64,000 bases of DNA from Oscheius sp. JU75 (taxonomy: Eukaryota; Nematoda; Chromadorea; Rhabditida; Rhabditidae): contig JASJZC010000006.1 of the NCBI GenBank assembly GCA_037178855.1, forward strand, positions 10,000,314-10,064,313. Reading direction: 5' to 3'. Below, in pieces: positions 32,190 through 45,690 of the stretch. A program made the position numbers and the translations under genes. The notes below the pieces were generated by a model. The model did not search any database and was not told the DNA's origin. It saw only the letters and a program-made list of their open reading frames with translations. Position 1 is the stretch's first letter; the number at the start of each line of letters is the position of its first letter.

Positions 32190-33382
32190 TTGGACCCTAA
32201 AACTGAAAGATTTTGTGCTCTGAAGAATGAGGAGGGGAGAGAAGAAGAGGAGAAAGTAGCAAGACGCTTCAAGAGTGAAGGGTCTATTGGATACAGGGTA
32301 GAGTGTTTAATGACAAGTTGGTTCACTCTTCTTGATGGGGGCCCCGTCCTTCCGACAACGACGACAGGGGCCGAGGGGCTCGTAAATCTAGAGAGAAGGA
32401 CTGACTCCTTAATTTGAACCGATGCGAGCTGGATCAAAACAAGGAACGACGGACGCAAAACATGATCATCGACTTTGAGCTGAGCCTTCCGTCATTCACG
32501 TCAGGTTATGCGGTCATAATACTCCTAGAAATTCGAAAACCTGTCTGACATGGTGTTCTTTGCAAATACTTCTAGTTGCTAAAATGAAAATTATGCAAAT
32601 GTTCAGAACCCGGAAACAGACAAGCGCAATTATGTGATTTTGCGTTTAAGTTGAGCATTTGTCCCCCTATTCTACAAATAGCCTCTATATTTAGCAGCCC
32701 TTGTCCTATTTTAAGGCTACACCCTCACCCGGGAGTGAAAACAAATAAGATAATTGCCGACAAACTGATTGATGTCAAGGGAGTTGTGGGTGGAGACTGA
32801 GATAGGAAGGAGGAGGAGCTGTAGTAGTGAAACTAGCGGACTCATGGAGACGTTTTAGGAGACGAACACAAGGGTCAGAACTCAAGAAAACGTCATTTAC
32901 TAGAAGTCTACTGCAGTGTATACAATTGATCATGACTCTATTACACTCGATTGTCTATTACACGATGTCGCTCTGTATTTCTATCTGGTTTTTTTTGGCT
33001 TTGCCAATCAGTGAGAATTTGATTCAGTTTCTATGGCTGTCTTCAAACATGAATGTACTGTCTATTTACGAAAACTGAGAGAGAGGGGAGCAGACTACTC
33101 TGGTAAGTACTGAACCGTTTTCTTCTTGTTTGTACTTATGTTAGCTCGTAGACAGCAAAGGGAAGCCGATGTGTTTATTCGAATTGCTGTGTACTATTCA
33201 AAATCCGGCATTAGAAGGAGCTTATAACAAAAGTTTTTGAAAATGAATGGTGTCAATACACATAAAGAGACTTGGGGGCACATCCCTCTAAAGACGGGTT
33301 CTGGAAGACTGAGCTGAACGTCTTCGGAGGGCGGGAATTGACAGACAAATTGTGCGCAGCCAATGAAATCCCCCGAATGACG

Positions 33383-33383
<1 letters not shown>

Positions 33384-33430
<47 letters not shown>
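33384..33430. repeat. (TG)n microsatellite
   Basis: A perfect run of about 23 TG units lies in the gene-poor region. It would be length-variable between individuals. Confidence 0.95.
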
Positions 33431-33433
<3 letters not shown>

Positions 33434-33959
33434 ATCTTTTCTTGGAGATCTCCCAGAGGACAGGTGGGCTACCCGAGATTGCCTTTACCTCCAGAGCCTG
33501 ATTGAATCAAGCGGACAATTGGACTGCGCTTCCTATTATTTTTGGGTCTCTCTCTCCCTGTCGTCATTGTTTTTGGGGAGACTGAGGAGGAGGTGGGGAC
33601 AAAAGAGTCAACGGTTGGTTGCTTTCAGGCTGTCTGTACACAACAAGCACAACTGAGGTTCCCTGACTAGAACAAGGAAATGAATGCGACAATTAGGGAG
33701 CAAGACCCTAAAAGTTAGTGATGGGAATTTGACAGAGAAAAAAGTGTAATTGTCTAGTTTGCAAGGAACCGCAAGGAAAACAGAAAATAGTCAATTGGGG
33801 CGGATCCGCATGGAAGTTGCGTAAACTGGTGGTTTAATCATTAGCATTAGGAACTGGGCTAGGTGAGGTGTGAGGAGCCGGAATGAAGGCGATGGGACAA
33901 CATAGAGACAGAGACACTCGCTGAACTTTGTCAGTTTCTTTCCAATCTTGATCGGTATA

Positions 33960-34160
33960 GCCTATTCCGCTCATTTTAAGCGTGATTAGAGGTCAGATTC
34001 GTGTTCAGCGCCCTCATATACCCCCAGGACGTGTATATATATAACAACAAATTTTGTCTCGATGGAGATCGAACCAACATCCCTCGGCGACGTGTGAACT
34101 CCAAGACAATGCGTTAACCACTAGGCCACGATGAACACACCCGTGACATCTCGTTTTTCG
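33960..34160 (-). mobile_element. tRNA-derived SINE-like copy
   Basis: On the minus strand, TGGCCTAGTGGTTAACGCAT matches a pol III A box and TTGGTTCGATCTCC a B box about 45 nt downstream, with a long variable-arm-like segment between. The same arrangement recurs at 41090-41345. Flanking sequence (AAGCGTGATTAGAGGTCAGA in this orientation of the plus strand) is also shared among copies, so it is a repeat and not a functional tRNA gene. Confidence 0.65.
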
Positions 34161-37100
34161 CAAAAAGTAGAGATACAGGGAGAGATTCAACTTTTTTACC
34201 GCTCTTCTCGAACCCTATCCCCCTGCGCCAGCAAAAACCTTGGACTCCCACTCAATTCCTAGTTTAGACTTTGAACATTCTTTGCACTCTATCACCCACA
34301 AAATGTCCCTAATATTCTTGTAACACGTTCGCGAGCGCTGGACCCACGACCCACTCAAATTAATCACGAACATATGTGAGAATAGAAACAAGATTCATAG
34401 CCGGATCGAAGAGCATCTGTTTCCTGAACCCTTCATCCCGAGTTCCGAGTAATACAACCAGGAAAAGTCAAAATAGAAGAGTAATTTCGCTGGATGGGCA
34501 AGTGACGGTGTGGGCTGTTAATGAACAGGAGCATGTCAAGCATGGTGACTGAAACATGCAAGGATTCTTCTAGGAACAAAGAGGGCAATGTTGCCATAGA
34601 TCGTCTTTGGTAAAAGAGCGTCTATATTGGAATCCGGAAAATAGAATGAGTTTTCTATGGCCGTTTCCGTCCGGCCTTTACTCGTTTGCGTGAGAGCCAA
34701 ACTTTGACGAATGTCTCTGTTTTGAAAGGGCAGATGAGGTAATGAATGCAAACATAAGGCAATCTGAAAACAACAGCAGGGCTAGAAGTTAGGCAGACCA
34801 ATTAGTTTTTTTAGACTACCGAGCTTTTCATTACTTGCAAACTACCGCTTTTCTGTCAATTGGTCTGTCTGTCTTTGTTTCTCTGTCCCTATGTCTATCT
34901 GTCTCGCTACTTGAGAGGAAGTCTCTGTTGTGGGTAAAGTGACATTGATAGCGAGCCTTGATATCAACAGGAAAGGGACAGAAACTGAATATGGCGGCTG
35001 TTCAAAGAGGGAGAAGATGAGGCAGCTGGACAAAAGTACTTGTCACCTTGAAGTACCAACAGGCTATAGCAGTCTGGGATTGGAAGAACAAAGAACTTGT
35101 AAGAGTCCCACTCTCAAGAGAACAAAGTTGAATCGGTGCAGGAGAGCATGTTCTGTTATCGCCAAAATCGCACTTGGAATGCTCCATGACGTACTCGGTG
35201 CCCTATTCGAATATACTGTAGTTGCTCTAACGTTTCATTTCTGACCCCAAGTTCAACTTTAATTTCCGCCGACCCCCCCCCCCCCCAATGAACCAATTTC
35301 CTGCTCGTAGTTTGGTCTTGAATTTGAGCAAATGCCGACCTGACGGAGAGACAGGAAAGAGAATAGACTCCAATCTGGTTAGAAAAGATTCATGTAAATG
35401 GAAGAAACGTGAAAAAGTTTGTGGAGGGCTCTACCGCATTCTTTCCCATATTTTGTGTCTTTTTCCACGAATCTGTCTAAAAGTAGTCGAAGAAGGCCAT
35501 TCGGACTGACACTCCCGTCAAATGACGCGCACACGTTTGCCAGAAATGGAAATTGTTGCGCGAAACTTGGGTAAAAAGAGAGAAGGAGCCTATACTAACA
35601 AAATCGAAGAAGCAGTACGCCTCATTGGTTCTCTTGTCTGTCTTCAGTTTACACACTTCTGACTAAAAATGAGCACTAATGGCTTAGTGAATCAAAGGCT
35701 GAGCAACAATTCTAGGGGTCTACCTCTGTTTATTCCGAGAATTTGGGCTTCGTGGAGCCAAGGAGACAGGGCAACAACACTTTCCATAAATGGACAGAAG
35801 GTCACCTCTGAATGTTTTCTGTAGAGGTCCTTTCAAAAGGACCAGAATGTTTGGTGAAAGCAGCGAGCCACAGTGAGAACCTAAACTTAGTTCAGTCGGG
35901 AACTTTCGAAAACTAGCTTCAGTCTTGGGGCCTTAGCATTTTTGATCCCTCTGGCATTCGCACATAGTTTGTACGGGTGGGAATTGGCAACGGTCAAAAG
36001 GCTCGAAGAGTCAAAAAAGATAACCTATAAGTCTCAAAGCAGTGAGAATCTGAATTCTTACACGACTTCGTCACAGGCTGAAGATTGACTTCGAATCGGG
36101 ATTTCGGATTCGGTTGAAAGTTCGTGGAGGCCAAATTCTATTGGGGCGGATTTGCAACCCAAAGGTACAAATTCGGTTTCGTTTTATGTTCGCCGAAGAA
36201 CGCAAGAGTTTGATAGCCTCAGGTCCAAAACAAACGGAACTTTGATTTCTTCATACACAAACAATGTGAGGGAAGGTGTGAAGATGTCGTTCTCAGAAAC
36301 AGATCGACCAAAACATTGGCGGGGGTGCAAGACAATCCGGAAACTTCATTTGCTCCGTTACCGATCAGAGACTTGGGTTCTATTTGGGTTTCTTAAGAAA
36401 GTAGAGAGAGAGGCACAGAGATGAAGACACAAATGAGGTTCTATCTGACAGCCTAACAAATTTCCAATGCGCGCATCCACCTCCCACGTGGGAAATTAGG
36501 CTCTATCTCATTGCGATCCACACGTAGATGTATACGTAGGCAAGAAAGATTCCATCAACGCTTTCGAAACTGAAGAAACGAACAGCTGGCATAAGGTAAT
36601 TGACTCATAATCATGCGGCGGAAATGAAAGAAAAGTGGAGGAAGAGGGCAGGAGTAAAGTTAAACAAGGATGTACCTTGAGAGCGAGACCCTTGTCCCCG
36701 GAGGGCAGCTATCAGGCCACGATTCAATTAGAGCTCTGGGCTACTCATCGCACTTCGGCGGTACAAGTGGTACCAATTAGAGAAAATAAAAAGCCCGTGA
36801 ATGGATTTAAACTATTGAACTGTTCTTTCAACTTCGTACAGCCAATATCTATTGAAAGCCTACCAGAAATTGTTCCCCCAAGTTTCCTGTTTTGGGAGAT
36901 TGTTCATCATAATATCCGCTTGAGGCATAATTCAGAGTTTATTGTGTCCGCGATAATCGGAATTGTATACTCACTCAAAGATGTTAGAGTCCATTGGAAA
37001 AAATAAAGCGACAAAAAGACAGGAAGAGAGAGAGACATTGACTGAGAACCAGACAACTGAATATCGCGACGTGAAGGTGAACAAAATGTCAGCCGGAAAA

Positions 37101-38336
37101 GCGGTCGGACTCACGGCTGACCGAGCTGAAATGCTGTCAGAGCACAGAAAAGTCTAAACCAGGAAATCCGGAGGGCTATTTACGGCAGTTTTATGGCTTC
37201 GCGTCCACCCAAGAATAGAGATACAACGAGGCGGGCCGTTCCGGCGGAGGCAAGAAGTTTGGATATAATCAACGACAGTAAGCAACCCCTGAAAAAGGGT
37301 GTTGAGGTCGAAAGAATAAGTTATATGCAATGTCTGGAGTCAGAAATGCTGTCAATAATTATGTTAAGAACTGTCATAGTTAGCAAATATGCTTCATGTC
37401 CCTCACTTATGATTATTCGAGAAGGAGGATATACCACCAATCCGCTCAAGGATTCGCCACCCTCTTTCGCCTACTTCAATATGGTTTCTGCTGTCTTCTT
37501 TTTAAATAAGTTAAAGGGGGAATTAAAGTTGAAGTTAGAGTCAGACGAGACAGAGACAGAATTATTCAGTTTTTCTTTTTTAAATTGACAGTACATGCTC
37601 TCAAGTCTCTCTCGTATGTGACTAACCATGACTACTCACTTGCTCTGGGTACCCTGGCGCTTTCCACGTTTCCCTTTATTCTGCAAAATTGTGTTTTCAA
37701 ACATTTTCCTCATACTTCCGTTAAAAAAACCAGCATACGAGACAAATACGCTTCCCAATTTTTGAACCGCAACGAGTCTGCGTCGCTTTCATTCAGTGTC
37801 ATTTAGCTAAGGTCGGCAGCTATGGTTACCTCACCTCTCTTTGACATTATTCAGCCGTTTCCTCCATTTTTCTTGCAAACGTCAAACAAATTCCTTCATT
37901 CGCTATGCAAGGATGTCGCCTCTCGATTATTTGACAAGGGCGTTCCTTTTCGACGAACTCACTGTTCTTCTTTTTGTCAAGGTGATAGATCTCTGTCTCT
38001 TTATCCAGATCAGTACAAGATGATTTCAGTGCATCAAAATGGTGCACTGTTTGCTGTGCCCAGACGCGTCTGCTCGCTATTTAGCGACAACCATGCGTCT
38101 CTAGCCCGCCCTCCTAATCGCGCCCACTCCTACTTTTCGCCTGGGGGAGCTTTTGCCTCGAAATGGTCCAAACCTCTAATTATTTTGTTTTTCTTCTCCT
38201 TTTTCCTCTCTCTAAAATCCAAGGTTTCAGATCGCCCTTGGAGCCCACCTCCAAAGTCGCATCAGTGTTCGGATCGCGTGGAATGCGAGTCAGCTTACCC
38301 TCTTTTTGGTAAGTTCTAGTATTTCTACACGTTCAA

Positions 38337-38502
38337 ATGGCTTTTTTCAGGTTGAATGTGTTGCTCACAGCCAGCTTACTAAGCCTACACGACGGAGTAC
38401 TCGCAATCGGAAAGAGTTCCCTCGAGGGGAGGGTGGGTCAAGTTTCCGAACCTTACGATTCTCGAAAGCTCGAAAAATCGATTAGAACTTTAAGAACTGA
38501 AG
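38337..38502 (+). CDS. Possible signal-peptide exon (CNNM 5' exon candidate)
   Basis: An ATG at 38337 opens MAFFRLNVLLTASLLSLHDG, which looks like a signal peptide, and continues for about 55 codons to a GT donor at 38503 (GAAG|GTCAGT). CNNM proteins usually begin with a signal peptide followed by an extracellular domain, and this exon is on the same strand about 1 kb upstream of the first clear CNNM exon. However, its splice phase (1) does not match the acceptors I can find near 39474. Linkage is therefore tentative. Confidence 0.3.
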
Positions 38503-39473
38503 GTCAGTCTGGGTCTGATTTGTGCAAAATCTGTACTTTTCTCGCTTCCTATTTCTTTTGCCAATAGAACTCCCACCTCGACCATCATAAATCAGCCGAC
38601 TATCTCGCTCTTTCTTCTCCAGGAATGAGCTGAGTGGTTTCATACAGGCCGCTCTTATCAGCTCCGAGTCTTTTCAGAAGCATGGAGAGATAAGGGAAGA
38701 GTAGCTGTCATACTTATGACTGAGTCTTCGTATCCATGTCCTTGGGTTGGGATTACGCGCGCCCTTTTCCCTATTTTCTTATATAAATACTGACTCATCC
38801 CGGTGACCTTTAGGTGTCAGAACGACTGATCGCTAAAGGTGACAGATCTATGAACATTGTCCGTAAATATGTGATATTTCAGGCCTTCAGAACAGATTAA
38901 GACTCGAACTCAAAAACAAAAATTGAAGTTAGTTCATGTGTCTGATCCGGCGTCATTATTATTTGAGCTCTAAATGTCGGTGAGAGAGTGAGAGTTTGAG
39001 ATAAATTCGGCCATGTGTTTGCTGTCAGGATGAGAGTAGCAGTAAAACTCGCGTTGGAAATATGATCCTATTGATAAATAGAAGAGCAGAGAGACGTCCT
39101 GGCTACAACAAATAGTCAAGGGAGAGTCCATTTCTTAAAAAAGAGTCGAGCCCTTTCACACTTACGCCTGATCCCCTTACCTTTTCCCTTCCGCCCATGG
39201 GAAACCAAACACTTCCGAGCCATTAAAAAGAGAAAGCCTTCGAAATCGATAAAAAAGACCAAAGGTGTCCTCTTAAAACGGCTGCTTCTTTGACAATGGG
39301 TCCGTCGATTATGAGAGAATCAGCCGAGGGAGAGAGCGTTGAGAAGAGTAATGGAGCCCGATGAGAGAAACAGGGAGTTTTGCCCCAAAAATGTCACAAA
39401 ATCTCGTGCTCCCACATCATCTGATCTTATCCTCACTGAGAGAGACAGAGACGGAACCCCCGACAATTTTCAG

Positions 39474-42400
39474 TTACCACTGTCTTACTCAGAGTTTCCA
39501 GGCTCGTCCCTCCCCGAATGGAGACAAGGTACCAGTCACGATATCCGGTCTCCGATTGGAGCCGAAAGAGCCTTCACAGGGCAATCCTTTCATCGGATAT
39601 GAGGATACAATGAGTGTTGTCTACCCGGACGAGCCTCTTCGTGTCGTCTTCTTCGGCTACGGCCTCGAAAGATTGAACAACGTTTCATTTGTTGCCAGCA
39701 CCGAGAAAATGGTCGATTGCTCCACAGCTGAACACAGTGTCGTCATCACCCAGGCTGACAGTTTCATCTATACTGAGACTCGCTTTGTCGGAATCGTGTC
39801 CTTCCCATCGTAAGATTAGAGTGTCTGGCTAGAAACAAATTGATTTAGGGTCGAAGGCAAAGAGATCTACCACATCTGCTACAACACTCTGGAGTACCGA
39901 GATTATCGCTACTTGGAAAATAAACACACTCTGATTTCTACACACGTTCCCCCAAAGGAGTATTACTTCCCTTTTTATCTACAAGTAAGAGTGGAAAGAT
40001 AAAAAGCAAAGAAACTTTCAGATTGTTATCGTCACTTTTCTTCTAGTCCTTTCGGGTCTGTTCTCGGGTCTCAATCTGGGATTGATGTCGCTCAACACTA
40101 ATGAACTCATGCTCATCATCAAGTCGGGTAAGTCTGTCCCTCTATCTAGCTGTGTCGCTGTGTCTCTGTCTCTGTCTGTACTGCAATCGACCCTTCCAGG
40201 CTCAAAAACGGAGCGTCGCTACGCCGAGTCAATCTTGCCGGTACGTGAACGTGGAAACCTTCTTCTGTGTTCACTTCTCATTGGAAATGTACTGGTTAAT
40301 TCGGGTATTTCCATCCTCCTTGACGATTTGACGGGATCTGGCTACGTTGCTTTGATAGGTGCCTCGGCCGGAATCGTCGTCTTCGGAGAGATCTTCCCTC
40401 AAAGTCTCTGCGTCAAGTGGGTTCCCTGTGCCGAGTTTCAACAATTCCATTTTGCAGAAAGGGTCTGGCAGTTGGAGCCAAGACAATCCTGATTACGCGA
40501 TTCTTCATGATGCTCACCTTCCCTGTCGCCTGGCCAATTTCTAAACTTTTGGATGTGATACTCGGCGAGGAGATTCAGTCCTACGACCGAAAGCGTCTTC
40601 TCGAGTTGATCAAGATGAATAGTTCGGGTGCCCTTCAAGAAGAGCTCAGAATTGCAGTCGGAGCCATGGAAATCTGCGATAAGACCGTCTCAGCTGTCAT
40701 GACTCGAATTGACGTGGGTTATCCTTTCCTGATTAGAACACAACTCTTATTCAGGACGTGTTTATGCTTCCCGATACTACTGTCCTTAACACCAAGACAG
40801 TAGCAGAGATCCTTCGAATGGGATACACTCGAATCCCTGTCCACGCGGCTGGAGACAGGAATACTGTCGTCTCTCTTATCTTCGTCAAGGATCTGGCACT
40901 GCTCGACCCAGACGACAACTTTACAATCCAGACTGTCTGTAACTACCACAACCATCCGCTACGTTTTGTTATGGAAGACACACCGTTGAGGGTTATGCTC
41001 GAGGAGTTTAAAAAGGTGAGAGAAACGGAGTGACAGGGAAGGGGAAACATTCGCTCAACCTCATTGCAATCTCTATTCTCCATGGCTCGGTCTAGCTCAA
41101 TTCACTCATTTTAGGCGTGAATAAAGGTCAGATTCATAATCAACGCCCTCGAAAACCCTCAAGAATGTAAAAAAACACAAAGTGTTTCGTCTCGGCGGGT
41201 ATCGAACCAATAACCCACGTTCGGCTCCAACCGAATGCGTTAACCACTAGGTCACGACGGACGGCCCACCCGTAACGTCTCGGAAAAATTTGTGCAAGCT
41301 TGGTCGAATGGTTATAGTTCATTTCGAACGGATAGCGGCAGTGAGCCAATTTTTTAAAGGTTTTTCGAAAACGAAAAACCGGGTCCCATTACGGATCACG
41401 GAATTTAAAATTTCTTCGACAATTTCAACTTTGCTTGTTTCCATATATTTTTTCGCTACCGATGTCGAAGAAGAAGAAGCTCCAACCAGGGACGAATGGT
41501 CCATGGACTGGTCCCTGGTTGGAGCCAGTATTGGACGCAATGGTATTTGTCCTAGTCCTTCAGCTTAGCCTGCACCGATATTGCATTAATCGCGCAATGC
41601 CAGGTTGCGCGGTCTACGGGTCGCGCTGTCGGGGTTCGGATCTGGGTTAAGAAATTTATTTTGGGTTACTGCCGCTATTCGTTGGAAATGGACTATAACA
41701 CTCACGTCTAGTAATCTTAATCATCCAGGTTCGATCCCGCCCGAGGGGATTTCATTTCGCGTTCTTATGTTTTCGACTGCGCTGAACACATTTCTTGTCT
41801 TAGTTTGTCTCGAAAAATTTATTAAATCACTTTTCACTTCTTTACCTTTCTCTTTCAAGAGAGAGGCAGAGTGCCTCTAAGCATCTGTAGTTCAAAGAGA
41901 GTACAGTAACGCTTCATTTGCAGGGAGATTATCATCTGGCTATGGTCCAGAGAATCAATGAGCCCGACGACAAAGACCCGACGTACGATCTGGTCGGCGT
42001 GGTTACACTGGAAGATATCGTCGAAGAGATCCTTCAAGCCGAGATTGTAGACGAGACCGACGCCATAATGGACAACGTTCACCGAGCCAAGAGGAAAGGT
42101 GGACAGCAGGTAGGAAACTCCTTTTTCTTGTTCCCCTAATGTCACGTCGAGATCTCAAGTGGCTGCCTTTTTGACAAATGGTTGATTGCCTCTCTCGGAG
42201 AAGCTCAGCCAGGCATATGACTTTTTCGGGGATCCAGAGATCAGCAATAGACTCACGACATTGTTTATTTATATCGCGTGCCGTCACTGATTCTGGTAGT
42301 AAAGTGGCATTAACAGCTGCGTGAAAGTGCGTCTTTGAAATTCTGGAGAGTGTTTCAACCCGGAAATGAGGCTGAGACGCAAGGAAGCTCTACTGTTCTT

Positions 42401-45400
42401 AGGATGAACTTTTGATATGGAACTATGGGATCTGCAGAAAGCTTTTAAAGATTGTATAGAGAGACAGGAAATGATCGACGATTACTTTATTGTAATTGTC
42501 ATCTGCAACATGACGCTTCCTTCCACATTCTAATGACTGTTTACCAGATCGACTAGTAATTTTCTGCATTGCTTTTTTTCTAACTTCGTTATCTCACAGT
42601 CAAGAATTTCTTACACAATCCATGAAAATATTTTACTACCAGAGAAGGTAATGTAACTACTATTCACTTATCGTTTTTCATAGAAACAGAATGAAGCAAA
42701 CTTCCTGCTGCATTCCCCCGCACTCGATGCGCAAATAGAATTATGGAAATCATCTCCCAAGAGGGCAACTTGTCACTCATGAGGCCATTTTCTGAAAAAC
42801 GAGGTGGATTTCACTGAGTAGGTGTTAATTAAACCTTCTGTGGCGAATCCCAATTATGAAGCTCTGCCAAATATTATTCTTTCGTGTGAAATAGCCCCTG
42901 CTCCCTCCCTCTGCACTGGACTCCGCCTCCCTTTCCATTTCTCTGTGCGAGAGAGAGAGAATGCTTCGTCCGCCCTCTTTCGTACCGAACGGCTCTCCTC
43001 GAAGCCTACGAGAAGTTTCTTTCGTTTCTCTTCGAGACGATGCCAGTTATGTCCCTTCTGCACCTAGAGTACCCAGCCAGTTTAACTCCACATGGTGTCA
43101 GTACATGGCCACACTTATTTCTATGATCTTGGTCAGCTCCAGCCTCATGTATATCGTGATTTTATGGAAGTCACGACTGAAAGGTACAACTTTGTCTCCA
43201 CTTTTTGGGAGAAGCGAGGGTGGCACGTGTTTTCAAACAACGGTTGACAGCTGGGTGCGACCGAGAGCAGTTGTCAGCTAGGAAAGTTGCAATGAGTTTG
43301 TGCTCGAGACCCCATCTTGAACTACACGTAATTCTGGCAAGACTGGCACACAATACTCGCTCCACGAGAGCCCATAAAATTGCTTTCTTCCGCTAATTTA
43401 CCCCATTTTCCTTCAGACGCGTGATGTCGTTTGTTTCTCGGATGCCGATATGCACTGCGTCATCTCGGTCCAGATGCAAATCGTCACCTACCAATGGCTC
43501 ACGGCGAATCATCGTGCCTTCAATAGCGACATGATCACCCAAAATGTCCTCGAGAAACTAATTCGTCAGCACTGCCGCCGGGTAAGCTTTGGCGATCAAA
43601 ACACCAGATTTGATTTCCTCTCAAAGTTCGCAGCTCGTTCTCTGAAGACACAGAGAGACAGAGTGTTGGAGACATTGACAGATTTCTTTTTTTAGGTCGA
43701 GTTGACGCATCTACCCCATGAGATGTATGCTCGCAATGCTGGAATTCCGAAACACGCAAAGCTGTTCACTAAGGGCGAGTACTCGGAACGATTTATCTTG
43801 ATTCTGGAAGGAAGGGCTCTCGTAACAATTGGGCAAGATCAGATGACTTTCGAAGCTGGTCCCTGGCATGCTTTCGGCACGGAAATGCTCGAGAGACTCG
43901 TGGATCGTTGTGAGAAAGACAAGGAAGAACCTGCACACTCTAAATCTTCTCTCAGTGTTGACAAGGTTGCTTTGGCTTTTCAAACTCTAAAACGACGGCT
44001 GGTTGTATAAGCAGCCGTTCTATTTTATTCGCGAATCACCTGCATTTTCTTCGTCCTACACTCGCCCACTCCCTAATCGAGTTTTGCAGAAACTCGGCTT
44101 CCTTCCGGACTACTCGGTCGTTGTGAGAGACGACTGTACCTACTTGGAGATCACAGCCAACACTTGGCTCCTGGCCTACAAAACGACATTGATCAGCCGT
44201 GGTGGAACTAGGTAAATACTCTTATTTTGTTCTGTGTGGCTTGTGCGCACCGCTTCCCCTTGTTTCTTCCCTATGTGACTGTGAACTAACTCAAGATGGC
44301 CATCGGTCGAACTACTGACGGAATGTGGCATGCATCGGAGCTATACAGCCGGTTGCGCTCTCAACCTGCGTGGAATCGAGACGGTGGTTGAGGACGAGAC
44401 GGAAGACAAACAACCTCTGCTGTAGGTCTTATCCTGGCCTTTGTTCTTTTGCTCCCTTGTGACTACAGTATAGCTGGCACGTATGTTGTGCTGTGATCCT
44501 GATCTTGCTCACATGTCTTAACTGGTATTAAAGCTTTATCTCTCAGTCTCCACTTTTGCAGATCCTCATTCATCGAAGTTGAGCAGTCCAGTCCGTTAGG
44601 TGTTCGGACTCTGTCACGAACCAGTCTCGATGAGCGCAGAAATCTTCTCGTCCATCCACAGGTAAGCCAACTTGTGTAGTAAGGCAGCTTCTGAAAACAC
44701 GAAAAATTCTAGTCAACTCGCTGGCAGTCGCGTAGGGGAACGTGCGTATAAGTGAGAGGTCAGTTCAGTAGCTCCAGTTCCGTTGTGTGGCTCTATAGCT
44801 AATCTCCTACTCCTCTTCTACCGTCTTCTGTCACCGCTCTACTGGCATGGGTGTGGAAAACTGTTTTGTTCGTAGTCATTGGTTTCCAGCGTAGAAGAAA
44901 TGATTGACTTTTTGAGGGGACTTAAAATTTAGTCTAAGACATCGCTGTCTCACTGTCTCTGTGTCTAGCTGCTTAAAGTAATCTCCCCCCAAAGAAGTTC
45001 TTTCGTTAGCCAAAGAACTCTTCCTCAAACATTTTCCTGGCCCAGAGACATGGATTCTTGATTAGAAACATGAAGTACATATCAAGCAAAAGCAGTTTTC
45101 CTGGCTGTGACCAGCTTGTCGAGTTGTTTTGAGTTATACGAGGAACTTGCGGGACCTTTCGAGACAAACAAGATTTGCGCTATAAAATAGTCCCGCCAGG
45201 GCAGCTTTCAGAGATCATTTGGAAAGCAACTTTTTTTAGGTGTAAGATGCATGACCAAAGAGAGCCTTATTGTTGAAGAACAAGTAATCAATGATTTCAG
45301 CTGGAAGTAGTTCGTCGAAACGGCAAAAACCGTAGTGCCAGTGAGTCGGAACATATTGAGCTTCTGCCTCGCAACGGTCTGGAACACGGCTCTCCTCTGA

Positions 45401-45429
45401 GTGACCGTTCTGTCCTCTCTCAAATCTAG
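39474..45429 (+). CDS. CNNM family metal transporter (DUF21, CBS pair, cNMP-like domain)
   Basis: The first clear exon ends at 39809. Later exons are 39849-39984, 40022-40127, 40200-40416, 40458-40713, 40755-41015, 41924-42109, 43417-43581, 43696-43965, 44090-44211, 44296-44421, 44562-44661 and 45301-45429. The extracellular part holds [19 protein letters not shown]21 membrane domain follows ([20 protein letters not shown], then GEIFPQSLC). A CBS pair includes TRIPVHAA and [21 protein letters not shown] cyclic-nucleotide-binding-like fold includes [20 protein letters not shown]. Human CNNM proteins and C. elegans cnnm genes control magnesium export at the plasma membrane. The 44296-44421 exon is 126 nt and in phase at both ends, so it could be skipped without a frameshift. 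Two introns, 0.9 and 1.3 kb, are unusually long; the first holds a foldback/SINE composite. The true start is unresolved. Confidence 0.88.
41090..41830. mobile_element. SINE/foldback composite in CNNM intron
   Basis: The minus strand at about 41180-41270 carries A-box (TGACCTAGTGGTTAACGC) and B-box (GGTTCGATACC) sequences of a tRNA-derived element. Its right flank, GTTATAGTTCATTTCGAACG at 41311 onward to 41342, recurs inverted at 41668-41699 (ending GGACTATAAC). It is followed by a second B box (AGGTTCGATCCCGCCC near 41730). The unit therefore looks like two tRNA-derived copies in inverted orientation. No protein is encoded. Confidence 0.6.
41479..41525. repeat. Short palindrome centred on CCATGG
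   Basis: The arms GCTCCAACCAGGGA (41479-41492) and TCCCTGGTTGGAGC (41512-41525) are perfect complements. The bases between are also partly symmetric around GGTCCATGGAC. It sits at the centre of the composite foldback in the CNNM intron and is probably the former junction of the two inverted copies. Confidence 0.8.
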
Positions 45430-45690
45430 ATGTTGTTACTCTTCCCCCAGCCCATCAGAATTCCAATTCACTTTAAAGTCCCACAACCTCTCCTCTTCCT
45501 GTATACAAAACATCCTGTGCCTTTGTCTAGTCCCTACAGTGCCATTCCCCATCAAAATTACAGAAGAAAATCCAAGAGAATGCCATTCCGACTCCAAGAG
45601 AGAGAGCTTGTATATATTTTGTGTAGACCTCTGTCAAGTGGCTTTATTTTTGTGTATATATAACAAATTGGATAGAAGAGAATTATATAT

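Larger units (their letters stand above)
32190..38336. other. 6-kb gene-poor region upstream of flp-18 and CNNM
   Basis: I find no recognisable protein or RNA gene in this stretch. It contains a (TG)n microsatellite (33384-33430), a SINE-like copy (33960-34160), a C14 homopolymer (35273-35286) and a (CTGTCT)n tract near 34860-34910. Open frames of up to 165 codons (e.g. 36635-37006 and 37822-38319, plus strand) show no domain and no coherent splice structure. It may carry long-range regulatory sequence for the neuropeptide gene or unrecognised 5' exons of CNNM. Confidence 0.4.

Noticed and set aside
37822-38319. 165-codon plus-strand open frame
   Set aside because: No recognisable domain, unusual composition and no conserved splice partner; treated as non-coding.
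42961-43185. Plus-strand frame with a hydrophobic stretch inside the 1.3-kb CNNM intron
   Set aside because: Could be an alternative exon, but no in-frame link to the flanking CNNM exons was found.
44423-44425. TAG suggesting an alternative CNNM C-terminus
   Set aside because: A GT donor two bases into the CTG codon (after 44421) joins in phase to 44562, so the stop lies in the intron.
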